This document shows, piece after piece, positions 39,129 through 48,865 of a stretch of 64,000 bases of DNA; position 1 is the first letter of the stretch, and each line of letters opens with the position of its first letter. The DNA comes from Epiperipatus broadwayi (taxonomy: Eukaryota > Onychophora > Udeonychophora > Euonychophora > Peripatidae). Location: the NCBI GenBank assembly GCA_028023455.1, contig JAQFVV010012418.1:5699244-5763243 (forward strand). Reading direction: 5' to 3'. The translations under genes and the position numbers were made by a program. The notes beneath the pieces are model-generated. The model saw only the letters and a list, made by a program, of their open reading frames with translations. It had not been told where the DNA came from and searched no databases.

Positions 39129-39130
39129 TA

Positions 39131-39301
39131 ATGCTACACTCCAGAAACTACCTTTTATCTTTTTAATTAACTATAAAGCTATGAGTCCAAAATGAAAACA
39201 CAATAATGTTTTCAATTCAAGCTCATTTGCTTGTTTTCATTTTAAACTTATAGCTTTATAGTTAACTAAAAAGGTAAAAGCTGGCTGTTGGAGGGTTGCA
39301 T
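39131..39301. mobile_element. MITE with TA target duplication, about 171 bp
   Basis: The inverted arms run from ATGCTACACTCCAG at the left to GGAGGGTTGCAT at the right and continue inward, with mismatches, through ACTATAAAGCTATGAGT and its complement. The whole element folds into a hairpin of about 75-bp arms. TA dinucleotides at 39,129-39,130 and 39,302-39,303 fit a Tc1/mariner-type duplication. It has no coding capacity. Confidence 0.6.
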
Positions 39302-39680
39302 TAGACCATAAGATCTAGGTACAGTGCTCTCAGATCCAAGGTTTTTCATTGATAAAAGCCACAAACTAGAAACTAGTCTGGGAATATTGGATGAGTAGGC
39401 ACTAGATAGGAATTTTATACACAAACCTTCTTTCATTCTTTGATTAGTCTAGCTTGAACTGTGCAGCACTACTGTATGGAAAATCTTTGTCCCAGTTATA
39501 ACAGTTTGTTTAAGTGTAGGGAATGGTGACCATGTGATGTTTACTGGTTTAATTCATATCTTCCTAATGGACACAATACATTGTACTTTGCTTTGAGATA
39601 ATCCTTATAAATGTAGACAGGATTTGTTATGTTTATATGTAATAGTATATATAATCACAAACATTTGTAAATTACGATTT

Positions 39681-40330
39681 ATACTATATTTATTAGTAAT
39701 ACATAAAACAAATGTAGGCTTTCATATTTATAATATTTTACAATGGCTATAGTCTTCCAGCTACTGTTTAATGAAGTATATCTTCTAATTCTAGGGTGAA
39801 CTATAGAAGAAGGGACTGCAATTATTCTTATAAGTTTTCTAGCATTTCCAGCTGTGTCTTGCCAGCCTGCTTCATGAGTAAGTTCAGTGACATTTCCAGC
39901 TGTGCTATGGCAGCTTGCCTCATGCCAATGTTTGGTTCTGCTTCCAGTATTGAACATGGATTTGTTTTGCTGCAGCTTAACCACTATTGTCTGGAGAATG
40001 GAGATTCTGTTTTTCAGCTCTATGATAGTAGTTCTCTCAGAATGTGTATTCTGTATTTCAGCTTTGTGAAAATAGTTCTCTAGAGAATGTGTATTCTCCT
40101 TTTCCATTATGTGACTGTAGTTCTCTTGACCCTATCTTCAAAAAGACTGATTATTTTATTGTCAGATCACCATCCTTAACTAAAACATTCAGATTCAATT
40201 AGCATCTTTGCCTATTGACCCATTCTTGCCATTGGCTAAGCATTATCTATCTGTATACATATAGGTTCATAGAAATGATAAAATTAAATCTGGACTAGTT
40301 CATTATTTGAAGTCAAGGTGAAATATAATA
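39681..40330 (-). repeat. 3' LTR of Gypsy element 3 (decayed)
   Basis: This segment recurs, diverged, at 42,285-42,648 plus 44,597-44,918. Shared blocks include TACTATATTTATTA, ATTTTACAATGGCTATA, CTAGGGTGAACTA and GCATTATCTATCTG. Between the two copies lie gag and protease remnants on the - strand, so these are LTRs with the element reading leftward. The 142-codon - strand frame inside it is probably a chance frame of the LTR, although it has a duplicated STAGN/DTAGN segment. Confidence 0.65.
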
Positions 40331-40779
40331 TTCTCTCCCTGTTATTCAAATTAGCCCTGGGGAATGTAGTCATGCAGGTGCATTGGTAGGCATCTTCTTT
40401 GTTTTGTGGCTTCATCTGGATTGGTGATCTCCTCAACAGATCCAGTGTTCTTGGATCTGTAGATTCATAACAACTGTATGATGATTCATAAATGTTGGCT
40501 TGTGACTCTGATGACTAGTGTCATGTGATTTAACAATTGGTTTTGATGTTTATGATGTTGCCATCCATCAGCTGTTTAGACCACTACTGTTCGTGCTGTT
40601 TAGACCACTACTGATTGTGATCTTTTAACTTTAATCACAACTGATACATTTGGTGGTTCTTTATACATGTAGCATAATGCTTGAGTGCCTATTTATTTTT
40701 TTAGTTTCATGCTTTTTTTTTTATTCAAACCCAAATAACAATTATTTATGGGTAGACCTTATTTGAAATTATTGTTATG

Positions 40780-41080
40780 AGATGGTTCACTTTAGTCATT
40801 GTAAAACCTAAGTTAGTGAACCAGTCATATCCTAATAAATTGCTCTGTTTACTGGCAGATGCAAGAAGCAGACATCTATTTTTATTTTATTGGTTGTGGT
40901 AACTTTAACTTGTCTGACTCAAGGGTGCTACTAGATTGCCTTGGTAATCAATAATTGTTTTATTGCTATGATGCAGTTGATATTTATTTTCTTATTAATA
41001 ATAGATCGTGTCTTTTTTTTGACACAATGGACCCTGCAGAGTCAGTGTCCAGTTCTATTGTTATAGATGTATCATTAATA
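40780..41080 (-). pseudogene. Retroviral-type aspartic protease of Gypsy element 3
   Basis: On the - strand the sequence encodes ELDTDSAGSIVS (active-site region, with DTD in place of the usual DTG/DSG) near 41,030-41,065 and, in another frame, NLLGYDWFTNLGF near 40,790-40,830, matching the LLGRDWL region at the protease C-terminus. The protease would process the gag-pol polyprotein. Frameshifts and an altered active site make it inactive. No RT follows before the 3' LTR. Confidence 0.65.
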
Positions 41081-41459
41081 AGAATTCTGCACTTAAAGGC
41101 AGAATCAATGTTTCTCACATTATTTATAAAGGCATTTCATTTATTAGATTTTGGAACATTCTGTTATTAGCAATTGTTGTTTCTATATAAAACAAGCAGA
41201 TGTGTGGCCGATATGTTACAGTATTTATACACTATATACTGATGTGGACATTTAGTGTGTGTGTAGGTTGATCATATCTATAACAATGCTTTTCTCTCAT
41301 TGTTATTGATATTATATGAGCAGTGACTTTTACTGTCAGCTTAATCTTTGACTAAGCTCAACAGTTTGAATGCTCTAATCCATTTGCTTCAATGGACTTA
41401 CTTGATTAGCTGTTGATTCCATAAAAGTCATTGAACACAAAGCAGAATCAAATGTTATG

Positions 41460-41894
41460 TCAGGGTCCATTTAATAGTGTTACCATTAGACTGTGGTCTC
41501 TCATTCCATAAATAAAATGATCTTGCAGAGATTTTAGGAGGAAGTCTTTGAACTCACATTTTAAAGCTGCTTTTTTACTTCTTATAGCAAAATGTAGAGA
41601 TTTCTTCCCTTCCCCTTGTGTACAGAGATTGAAATGGTATTTCTGTATTATTTTTAGGGGTGTTGGGTAGAAAAAGTTATTTAGTAGAGACAATGCTTTA
41701 TCGAAATCATGATCAGCTGGCATCTCAGTAATTGCTTGGGCTTTAAAAACATCATAAGTCTAAAGTCCAATCACAGAAATGGGTGTGGCTAATTTTAAAT
41801 CAGGCTTTTTAATTTGATTAGTTTGTAAGTAAAAGAGTTCTTGATTTTTATAGCTTGGCCAATTTTCTGGTTAGGCTGAATCAAACTTTGCCAT
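41460..41894 (-). pseudogene. gag: gag (capsid) of Gypsy element 3
   Basis: From a likely ATG at 41,894 the - strand reads MAKFDS, then NWPSYKNQELFYLQTN, with in-frame stops, into the open 87-codon segment 41,460-41,723. The latter has FDKALSLLNNFFYPTP and the gag signature LKSLQDHFIYGMRD followed by LL. This is the capsid region of Ty3/Gypsy gag proteins (typically F..R.Q..GE..., LRDRFV.G). At least two stops (near 41,876 and 41,760) break it. A nucleocapsid knuckle is not clearly preserved downstream. Confidence 0.7.
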
Positions 41895-42643
41895 AATAAA
41901 TTTTTTTTTACTTTTATTTGTGATAGCAGCCACCCGGGTTGATTTTTAACCTGCATTGGACAATCTACTGTTTGTGTAACTGTCAATATTTTGATTGAAA
42001 ACAAATTTAACAACCACTGGGAGAAGTTTCTGCTTTATTAACAAGGAGTAACCACTCTCATTTGATTTTAAATTTTTTTATTGACCTGCCAATAACATTA
42101 GTAGTCTTTTTTTTGATTAATGACAAAATCTAAGGCTCTGCAGAAGCAAGATTGTCTTTTTAATTTTTTTTCAGTCATGAGGAAATTTTTATTTTATTTT
42201 GTCAACTGTGCCAAATTGATATGTCTATTTGGGCAATATATACATGATTTAATAATCACCATCTGCTATAAATAGAAGCACCTGCATTTACACTATATTT
42301 ATTAATGGCACATAAAACAAATCTACACCTTTGTATTTACAATATTTTACAATGGCTATATTTTGCCTGCTACCATTTGGCAAAGTATAATTTCTAGTTC
42401 TAGGGTGAACTACAGAAGAAGGAACCCACTTGCCCTTATAAGTTTTCTACCATTTCAGCTAAATCTTGACAGCCTGCCCATGAATAGGTCTGATGATACT
42501 TCCAGTTGCATTATAACATCTTATCTCATGCCAATGTTTGGTTCTAGCAGCTTCCAGTCCTGAATGTGAACTTGCCTCACTGCATCAACTATTTAGATTA
42601 ACTGCTATTGTATGAAGAATAGATATTTTTCTTTCAGTTCTAT

Positions 42644-42648
42644 GACAG
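42644..42648 (+). repeat. Target site duplication (GACAG), left copy
   Basis: GACAG precedes the TGTAATATC end of the array and recurs at 44,592-44,596 right after its TACA end. The related 3' LTR has the unoccupied sequence GATAGTAG at the matching place. Confidence 0.8.
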
Positions 42649-43231
42649 TGTAATATCCGCACTTACGACTGTGCCAAGGTTATAACTGCAAGTCATACTG
42701 TGTGGTCAGCAAATAATGTTATATAATTCCCACACTGTTCTTTTCCAACAAAGCTCTCCAATGAATTGGTCTGCCACAAAGCTCTCCAAACGAATTGGTC
42801 TGCAACGAAGCTCTCCAACAAATTGGTCTGCAACGAAGCTCAGCCACGGATGCTCTCCAATGAATGGTCTGCACCGACTGCTCTCCAATGAATGGTCTGA
42901 AAATGGATGCTTTCCAAACAAATGGTCTGCAACTTGCTACTGCGTGACTGCTCTCTACTACTCTCTATATTACACTGCTCGATGTTACCCAGTCTTCTTA
43001 TCGCTCTCTGACAACTGCAACGATCAATCAATGCACTGACCAATAAGGTAACGTCTCTTATCTAGAAACATTTGTAATTAGCCAATATTTTTAGGAATTG
43101 TCGATCACCATTACGTCAATGCACTAATTAAATTCCTCAGCTATCATAGTGTGATCTAAAAACAGCCTTACGAATAAATTCTAGTTTTTCTGGAGTGCAC
43201 AAAAATGTCTGCCATTTTTACAAACACTACA
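42649..43231 (-). mobile_element. Miniature LTR element: LTR 1 (583 bp)
   Basis: On the + strand it runs from TGTAATATCCGC to AAACACTACA, i.e. TGTA...TACA ends. It contains three tandem 28-bp units of the CGAAGCTCTCCAACGAATTGG type near 42,750-42,835, then diverged versions of the same unit. It has no open reading frame of its own; frames seen here on both strands are repeat artefacts. Confidence 0.85.
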
Positions 43232-43371
43232 CACCTCCCTCCACTCCAGAAAAACCCTTGCTGCTAATGTTACTAATTGGGATTGACATTTTCACCCGGT
43301 TTCTTCGTCTATGGCTAAACTTGTAATTCAACGTATTTGCTACTCCCAGGTTCCAAATGCGATTGCGCCAT
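43232..43371 (-). mobile_element. Miniature LTR element: internal region 1 (140 bp)
   Basis: It contains only what reverse transcription needs. On the - strand GGAGTGGAGGGAGGTG, a polypurine tract, abuts an LTR start (TGTAGTG). At the other end TGGCGCAATCGCATTTGG lies one base after an LTR end (GATATTACA) and is the likely primer binding site. It has no coding capacity. The priming tRNA is not identified. Confidence 0.8.
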
Positions 43372-43926
43372 TGTAATATCTGCACTTACGACTGTGCCAA
43401 GGTTATAACTGCAACTCATACTGTGTGGTCAGCAAATAATGTTATACAATTCCCATGCTGTTCTTTTCCAATGAAGCTCTCCAACGAATTGGTCTGCCAC
43501 GAAGCTCTCCAAACGAATTGGTCTGCAATGAAGCTCAGCCACAGATGCTCTCCAATGAATGGTCTGCACTGACTGCTCTCCAATGAATGGTCTGCAAATG
43601 GATGCTCTCCAAACGAATGGTCTGCTATTTGCTACTGCGTGACTGCTCTCTACTACTCTCTATATTACACTGCTCGATGTTACCCAGTCTTCTTATCGCT
43701 CTCTGACAACTGCAATGATCAATCAATGCACTGACCAATAAGGTAACGTCTCTTATCTAGAAACATTTGTAATTAGCTAATATTTTTAGGAATTGTCGAT
43801 CGCCATTACATCAATACACTAATTAAATTCCTCAGCTATCAGAGCGTGATCTAAAAACAGCCTTACGAATAAATTCTAGTTTTTCTGGAGTGCACAAAAA
43901 TGTCTGCCATTTTTACAAACACTACA
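43372..43926 (-). mobile_element. Miniature LTR element: LTR 2 (555 bp)
   Basis: It is the middle LTR, with the same ends and order as LTR 1 but with two, not three, of the 28-bp units; this accounts for its being 28 bp shorter. Scattered substitutions separate it from LTR 1. Confidence 0.85.
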
Positions 43927-44065
43927 CACCTCCCTCCACTCCAAAAAACCCTTGTTGCTAACGTTACTAATTGGGTTTGACATTTTCACCCGGTTTCTTC
44001 GTCTACGGCTAAACTTGTAGTTCAACGTATTTTCTATTCCCAGGTTCCAAATGTGACTGCACCAT
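43927..44065 (-). mobile_element. Miniature LTR element: internal region 2 (139 bp)
   Basis: It is a diverged copy of internal region 1, differing at roughly a dozen positions by eye. It keeps the purine tract (complement of CACCTCCCTCCACTCC) and most of the primer binding site, although the latter has changed (TGCACCAT against TGCGCCAT on the + strand). Confidence 0.8.
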
Positions 44066-44591
44066 TGTAATATCAGCACTTACGACTGTGCCAAGGTTAT
44101 AACTGCAAGTCATACTGTGCAGTCAGCAAATAATGTTATACAATTCCCATGCTGTTCTTTTCCAATGAAGCTCTACAACGAGTTGGTCTGCAATGAAGCT
44201 CAGCCACAGATGCTCTCCAATGAATGGTCTGCACCGACTGCTCTCCAATGAATGGTCTGCAAGCGGATGCTTTCCAAATGAATGGTCTGTAACTTGCTAC
44301 TGCATGACTGCTCTCTACTACTCTCTATATTACACTGCTCGATGTTACCCAGTCTTCTTATCGCTCTCTGACAACTGCAACGATCAATCAGTGCACTGAC
44401 CAACTAGGTAATGTCTCTTATCTAGAAACATTTGTAATTAGCCAATATTTCTAGGAATTGTCAATCGCCATTACGTCAATGCACTAATTAAATTCCTCAG
44501 CTATTAGAGTGTGATCTAAAAACAGCCTTACGAATAAATTCTAGTTTTTCTGGAGTGCACAAAAATGTCTGCCATTTTTACAAACACTACA
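44066..44591 (-). mobile_element. Miniature LTR element: LTR 3 (526 bp)
   Basis: It is the right-hand LTR with one 28-bp unit only, 29 bp shorter than LTR 2. It ends CACTACA at 44,591, directly followed by the duplicated GACAG. Confidence 0.85.
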
Positions 44592-44918
44592 GACAGTAGT
44601 ATTCTTATAACAAATATGAAGAACATGTATTCTTTCAGCTTAGTAGTTCTCTGGAAAATATGTATTCTGTTTTTCAACTATGTGACTGTAGTTCTCTGAC
44701 CCTATTTTCAAAAATCCTGATTATTTATTGCCAGATCTCCATCCTTAATAATAACATTAAGTTTCAGTGAGCAGCATCACCTATTGACTTACTTTTGCCC
44801 TTGACTATGCATTATCTATCTGCATACACATAGGTCTATAGCAAAGAATGCTCAGTACAATCTAGATGAGGTGGAATCTAGACTAATCCATTATTTAAAA
44901 GTAAGATGAGATATAACA

Positions 44919-45169
44919 GATCTATCTCTTTCATGATAACCATGTTCAAATTTACCATAAAACATATTTAAGAAATATTGCATATCATTTATTTATATGC
45001 CCAGTCCAACAAAGATGAGAAGTTATAATAATGGACTATAGTATCACATCCAGAAAGTTAAAGAATGATAATAGTATAAGGGCAATATGCCTCCAAAAAT
45101 TAATCAACTGCATAATATGGAAATTATGAGAAAACACTATAATTTCTTAGGTTATCCATATATAATGTA
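44919..45169. other. Spacer, no gene seen
   Basis: Plain AT-rich sequence between the split 5' LTR of Gypsy element 3 and the LINE fragment. Confidence 0.5.
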
Positions 45170-45730
45170 TATTAAGTAATAAAGGTGCAAGAATACTGCT
45201 TTGCAGCATTACAGTGAAGCAGCAATATGGTAATGAAATTTGAAGTTAATCTCCCCAAAAGGCATTCTGTCTCTAAGGAAAGAGTTAAGCCAATTAATTA
45301 AGCTTTTGGAAAGATGTAATCTGTAAAGCTTTTCAAGAAGAATGTTATGACTAACTTTGTTAAAAGCTTTAGATAGATTAAAATAAATAGCATAAATCTA
45401 GATTGATCCTTATTTGAATTGGAAATGTTATCAAGGATATTTAACAAGTTTGTTTAATGAACCTATCACTTAAAAAGTTACATTTCATAGATGCCGAAAC
45501 CTTGTTTACATCAAAAATAATTTTATTGTATAAACATCTTTTAAATATTTGGGCAACAGTGTGTACAACTGAAACAGGTCTACAGTCACTAACTGGATTT
45601 CTAGAACCTATCTTAAAAATAGGTATAACCAAGTTTAATTTTTTTTTAGGAAAAATACTAGGGTTTATTAAAGAGCAATTAAAAATATTAAGAAGAGAAT
45701 CAATAAAAGAGTACATATTTTACAAATGAA
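45170..45730 (-). pseudogene. LINE reverse transcriptase fragment
   Basis: On the - strand the open segment 45,441-45,716 reads LNLVIPIFKIGSRNPVSDCR then PVSVVHTVAQIFKR, matching the RT N-terminal region of Jockey/I-type LINEs (VPIFKKG...NYRPIS). Past a stop, the sequence near 45,270-45,400 reads FNLSKAFNKVSHNILLEKLY and then NWLNSFLRDR. This is RT motif A (SKAFDKV, with Asn at the second Asp) and the following helix. The catalytic YADD/YMDD region is not seen. It is a dead, truncated copy, different from the LINE at 24.8 kb. Confidence 0.75.
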
Positions 45731-45904
45731 GGTTAAAATATTGTCAAGACTCATACCTGCTTAGCAAAAAACCATGTACTATTTAATAAAAGAAATAAAT
45801 GTTATCCCTTTGTCAATTAGTTAATTATTTATAGAGTGGTCTGGAAGAGATTTTGATTGTTTAGAAAGTTTTGAGAAATAATGAAAAAAAATATAAACTG
45901 CAAC

Positions 45905-46135
45905 TAGATTTAAATAGCTCAGTTAGTTAGAGTGTTGATTTAAAATTTTGATATTCAAAAAATCCAAAGGTGTATGTTAGACTCCTATGCTACTGGTCAG
46001 GCCAGCAACACCTGAAGAAGAGTGAAGAATAATGCTACTTGAAATGTGTAATTATTAACTTGTGTTGTCTATTTGTGTGTTATTACTAACTGTTTGTTTA
46101 TATTTGAAAAGTTTAAATGAAGTTTAAAGTTTTCT
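45905..46135 (+). repeat. tRNA-derived SINE S1, best copy
   Basis: TAGCTCAGTTAGTTAGAGTG is a clear tRNA A-box region, and GTATGTTAGACTCC about 55 bases on is a decayed B box. The body continues GGTCAGGCCAGCAACACCTG, GAAGAAGAGTGAAG and AATGCTACTTGAAATGTG, shared with the copies at 16.8 and 17.3 kb. The anticodon region is degraded. No clear target duplication was found. Confidence 0.7.
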
Positions 46136-47494
46136 ATACATTCAACATTCAAGATATTCGATGATAGAATTAATTCAACAAATTATCATATTGGATTGTT
46201 ATTATTTCGTAATTTTCTTTTAGTAATACCAAAGACCAAAATTGTCTAGGATCATCAGAAATATGAATTTCAGTATTTTGGATGAAATTTTCGAATTTCA
46301 GTATTTTAAATGAAATTTTGAAAATCTTTATGATATACAAGCTTGGGTAATTTTCTATAATTAATAAAATTATTATTCCAGCGTTGCTACTGGTGAAATG
46401 ATTTGCTGTAAATAATTTACTTGAGAGAGTAAAGTCTTCTTAGGAATAAATTTGTCAATTAGCTCAGTGAATAATTGCTCAAAAATTTTATATCATAATC
46501 CATATTTGAGGAAGAATGTAAACTATTTCAATTAAACTTAGATAATTCTAAACAGAGATCTAAATAATTACCCTTTTATAGTTTCTTTTAATAATTCTAA
46601 AAGGTTAAAATCTATTAAATCAAATGTTAATAGAAATTTCTATGGGGGAATGATGTAGATCAATAGAAAAGGAAAGAAGACAGAATTAACATCCAATTGT
46701 AGGAAAATTACTAAGATAATTGTCAGAAGTGTGGTTATTGAAATTGGTAAAGGAATTAAATTGTAAATTGATTTAGATTTAATAATTTACAAACTAAATC
46801 GTTCTTGATGCTTTAGGCAAATATAAGATTGAATGTAGTGTAATGGACAATCAACTATGCCTGGATTCATACTTGCACACACATCAGATGTAACAGATGG
46901 GAAAATAACTTGTTGGACTGTGATACTATGCAGATGTAGCAATCTGGAGACTGACTTAATGTGCCCTAATTTATTGCCCCTGATGAAACAGTCTGCAGAG
47001 ACCTACCAGGCTTGGAAGGGTAAAAAATGTTTTATCTAACTATGGTCAGACTTTAAGTCTTTAGGTAGACTGCTAATGAAAACCTGATGAAATGCTTAAC
47101 CAATGATTGCATGCACTTTAATTGACTAGCTCTATCCCTATTTAATAATATCAAATGCAATTTAGGTTAGTTCATCCACTTTCACCCCTTTCTGATTCCA
47201 TTATGCCCTAATATTCAAGCCCAGAGAGAATATTGCTTTTGACTCCCTTAACAGGTATGAACGGATACACACAGCAATTCCTACACCTATATATAGGTTA
47301 CAACTAGCATTTATTATATTTGTTTTAGTTTACAGCTTTTATATGACAAGAAAAATAGATGTGTGTGCATGCGTAATTGTTTATAAACTGTGGAATGTCA
47401 GGACAACTCAATAAAACAGAGACCGGAATAATATAAACTCTTAAACATTTATTGACAATGATAAATAACATAAAGTATAATAACAATAGTAATG

Positions 47495-47538
<44 letters not shown>

Positions 47539-48181
47539 ACATGTGAACTTCTACCATTTTATTAACTAATAATTTTCCAGATCCATCCCTTATACCCCAT
47601 GGTAGAAATCCATCTATGTCACTCATTTTTTACAAATCATAATTATATAGGAAAATAAACATTAGTAATTTAAGGTAATTGAGATGCTGGCTAACTAAAT
47701 TATATATTTACTGATTTTAACAATCTATTTAATTTAAGTTCCCCCCAATTTATATATATGATAGATATAGAAATTAATACTAGTTAATTAGTCAATCATA
47801 CTGGAAAAATATATATACAGGGTTAATCAACAAAATAAAACATATAATATGTATTCTGTATCAAGTGTTGTAATTTAATCTATAAAAATAAATGTAGAGA
47901 ATCTTACCTTACTATTTACATGGATAACCTGATGTGAAGCAGGTGGGTTAACCTAAATTTTAATTACAATAAAAAATAGAAAAATATCTAAGTGAATAAT
48001 CTCCCCATTTCTTCTTTGCTAATTCTGAAAAATGAGGCTTCTAGCATCAGAGTGTGAAAATACAACATAGATAATAAAAAAAAAAATCAAACAAAAATTT
48101 ACAATATTAATTTCTTGATTAAAAATTGTAGTTGGAACAAAGTTGATTAAAAATCATCCTAATAGAAGTAGTAGTTGATAG
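46136..48181. other. AT-rich DNA, no clear gene
   Basis: No gene is recognised. A 60-codon + frame at 46,857-47,039 lies in a less AT-rich patch but shows no family motif. A perfect (TA)n run lies at 47,498-47,535. Confidence 0.5.
47498..47535. repeat. (TA)n microsatellite
   Basis: Nineteen uninterrupted AT/TA dinucleotides. Confidence 0.95.
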
Positions 48182-48328
48182 TTAGGCATGTTGTTCTCCA
48201 AAAGCAGTTTCACATAGCAAATCATTTTCCTTAGCAAGGATAGATAGGTACAATGGTGTCTCTTGTAGTTGTGTATGGTAAACACCTTGATCCTTAACTG
48301 ATTCACCTTTAAATATTTCAATGCTTGT
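48182..48328 (-). CDS. Small open segment, unrecognised, possibly exon or pseudogene
   Basis: About 48 codons are open on the - strand and end at a TAA (48,182). It contains IEIFKGESVKDQGVYHTQLQ and ETPLYLSILAKENDLLCETA. The composition is balanced and unlike the Ile/Asn/Lys/Phe-rich chance frames around it, and local GC is higher. It is preceded upstream by an acceptor-like CTGCAG. There is no start codon at its head, so it would be a terminal exon or a fragment. I do not recognise a family. Confidence 0.25.
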   Translation of the reverse strand, partial: TSIEIFKGESVKDQGVYHTQLQETPLYLSILAKENDLLCETAFGEQHA

Positions 48329-48780
48329 TTACTTTGGACTGCAGGTATCCTCTTGTGTGTTTTACAATAAAGTAAAAAAATAAATAAATAGAGGTTTAAT
48401 ACAATTTTTAGGAAATAACATGGTGCACAATAGCATGTTTTGCTTTAGTCCATATTCATCTTAAAGTACAATTCAATAATTATCTGTAATCATAAATTTA
48501 TGTTATATAATATAGAAGCACTTTACATATATATGTATTAAAAGAATTATTTCATTTTTTTTTGCTTTCTATTTTCAGCAGACTTAATTTTTGTTTTTCT
48601 TTTTGAAAAGATTTAAAATATTAAAAATTACTCCAACAACTTTTAAAACATGATTTAATTATTTCAAAATTTATAAATTATTCTTACTTTTTACTTCTCT
48701 CTTTCTTCTGAATTTGGCAAAATTTAAGTTACAGTATTTGACTTTATTTATTTTATATAGCGTATGTTTACAATTGTATA

Positions 48781-48865
48781 CATTCAAATATCAGCCTTTA
48801 AGCTAATTGTGCATACACTTTGCAAAGCGTATGCACAAGTAGCTTAAAAGGCTGATATTTGAAAG
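48781..48865. repeat. Near-perfect palindrome, about 42-bp arms
   Basis: ATTCAAATATCAGCCTTT...TGTGCATAC pairs with GTATGCACA...AAGGCTGATATTTGAAA around an almost zero-length centre (CTTTGCAAAG). Only a few mismatches and one gap are present. Such structures are normally unstable, so it is either recent or under some constraint. Confidence 0.85.

Larger units (their letters stand above)
42285..44918 (-). repeat. 5' LTR of Gypsy element 3, split by the miniature LTR array
   Basis: The left part, 42,285-42,648, and the right part, 44,597-44,918, align in order with the 3' LTR at 39,681-40,330. The - strand start TGTTATATCTCATC at 44,918 fits an LTR border. The 1.94-kb array between the parts replaces no LTR sequence and is flanked by the 5-bp duplication GACAG, so it is a later insertion. 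Confidence 0.7.

Noticed and set aside
39679-40107. 142-codon - strand frame with a duplicated STAGN-like segment
   Set aside because: It lies inside the LTR of Gypsy element 3, and the corresponding frame is not kept in the other LTR.
42706-43043. Several 67- to 107-codon frames on both strands, repeated at 43.4 and 44.2 kb
   Set aside because: They come from the 28-bp minisatellite and LTR of the miniature element; they differ between copies and lack any known motif.
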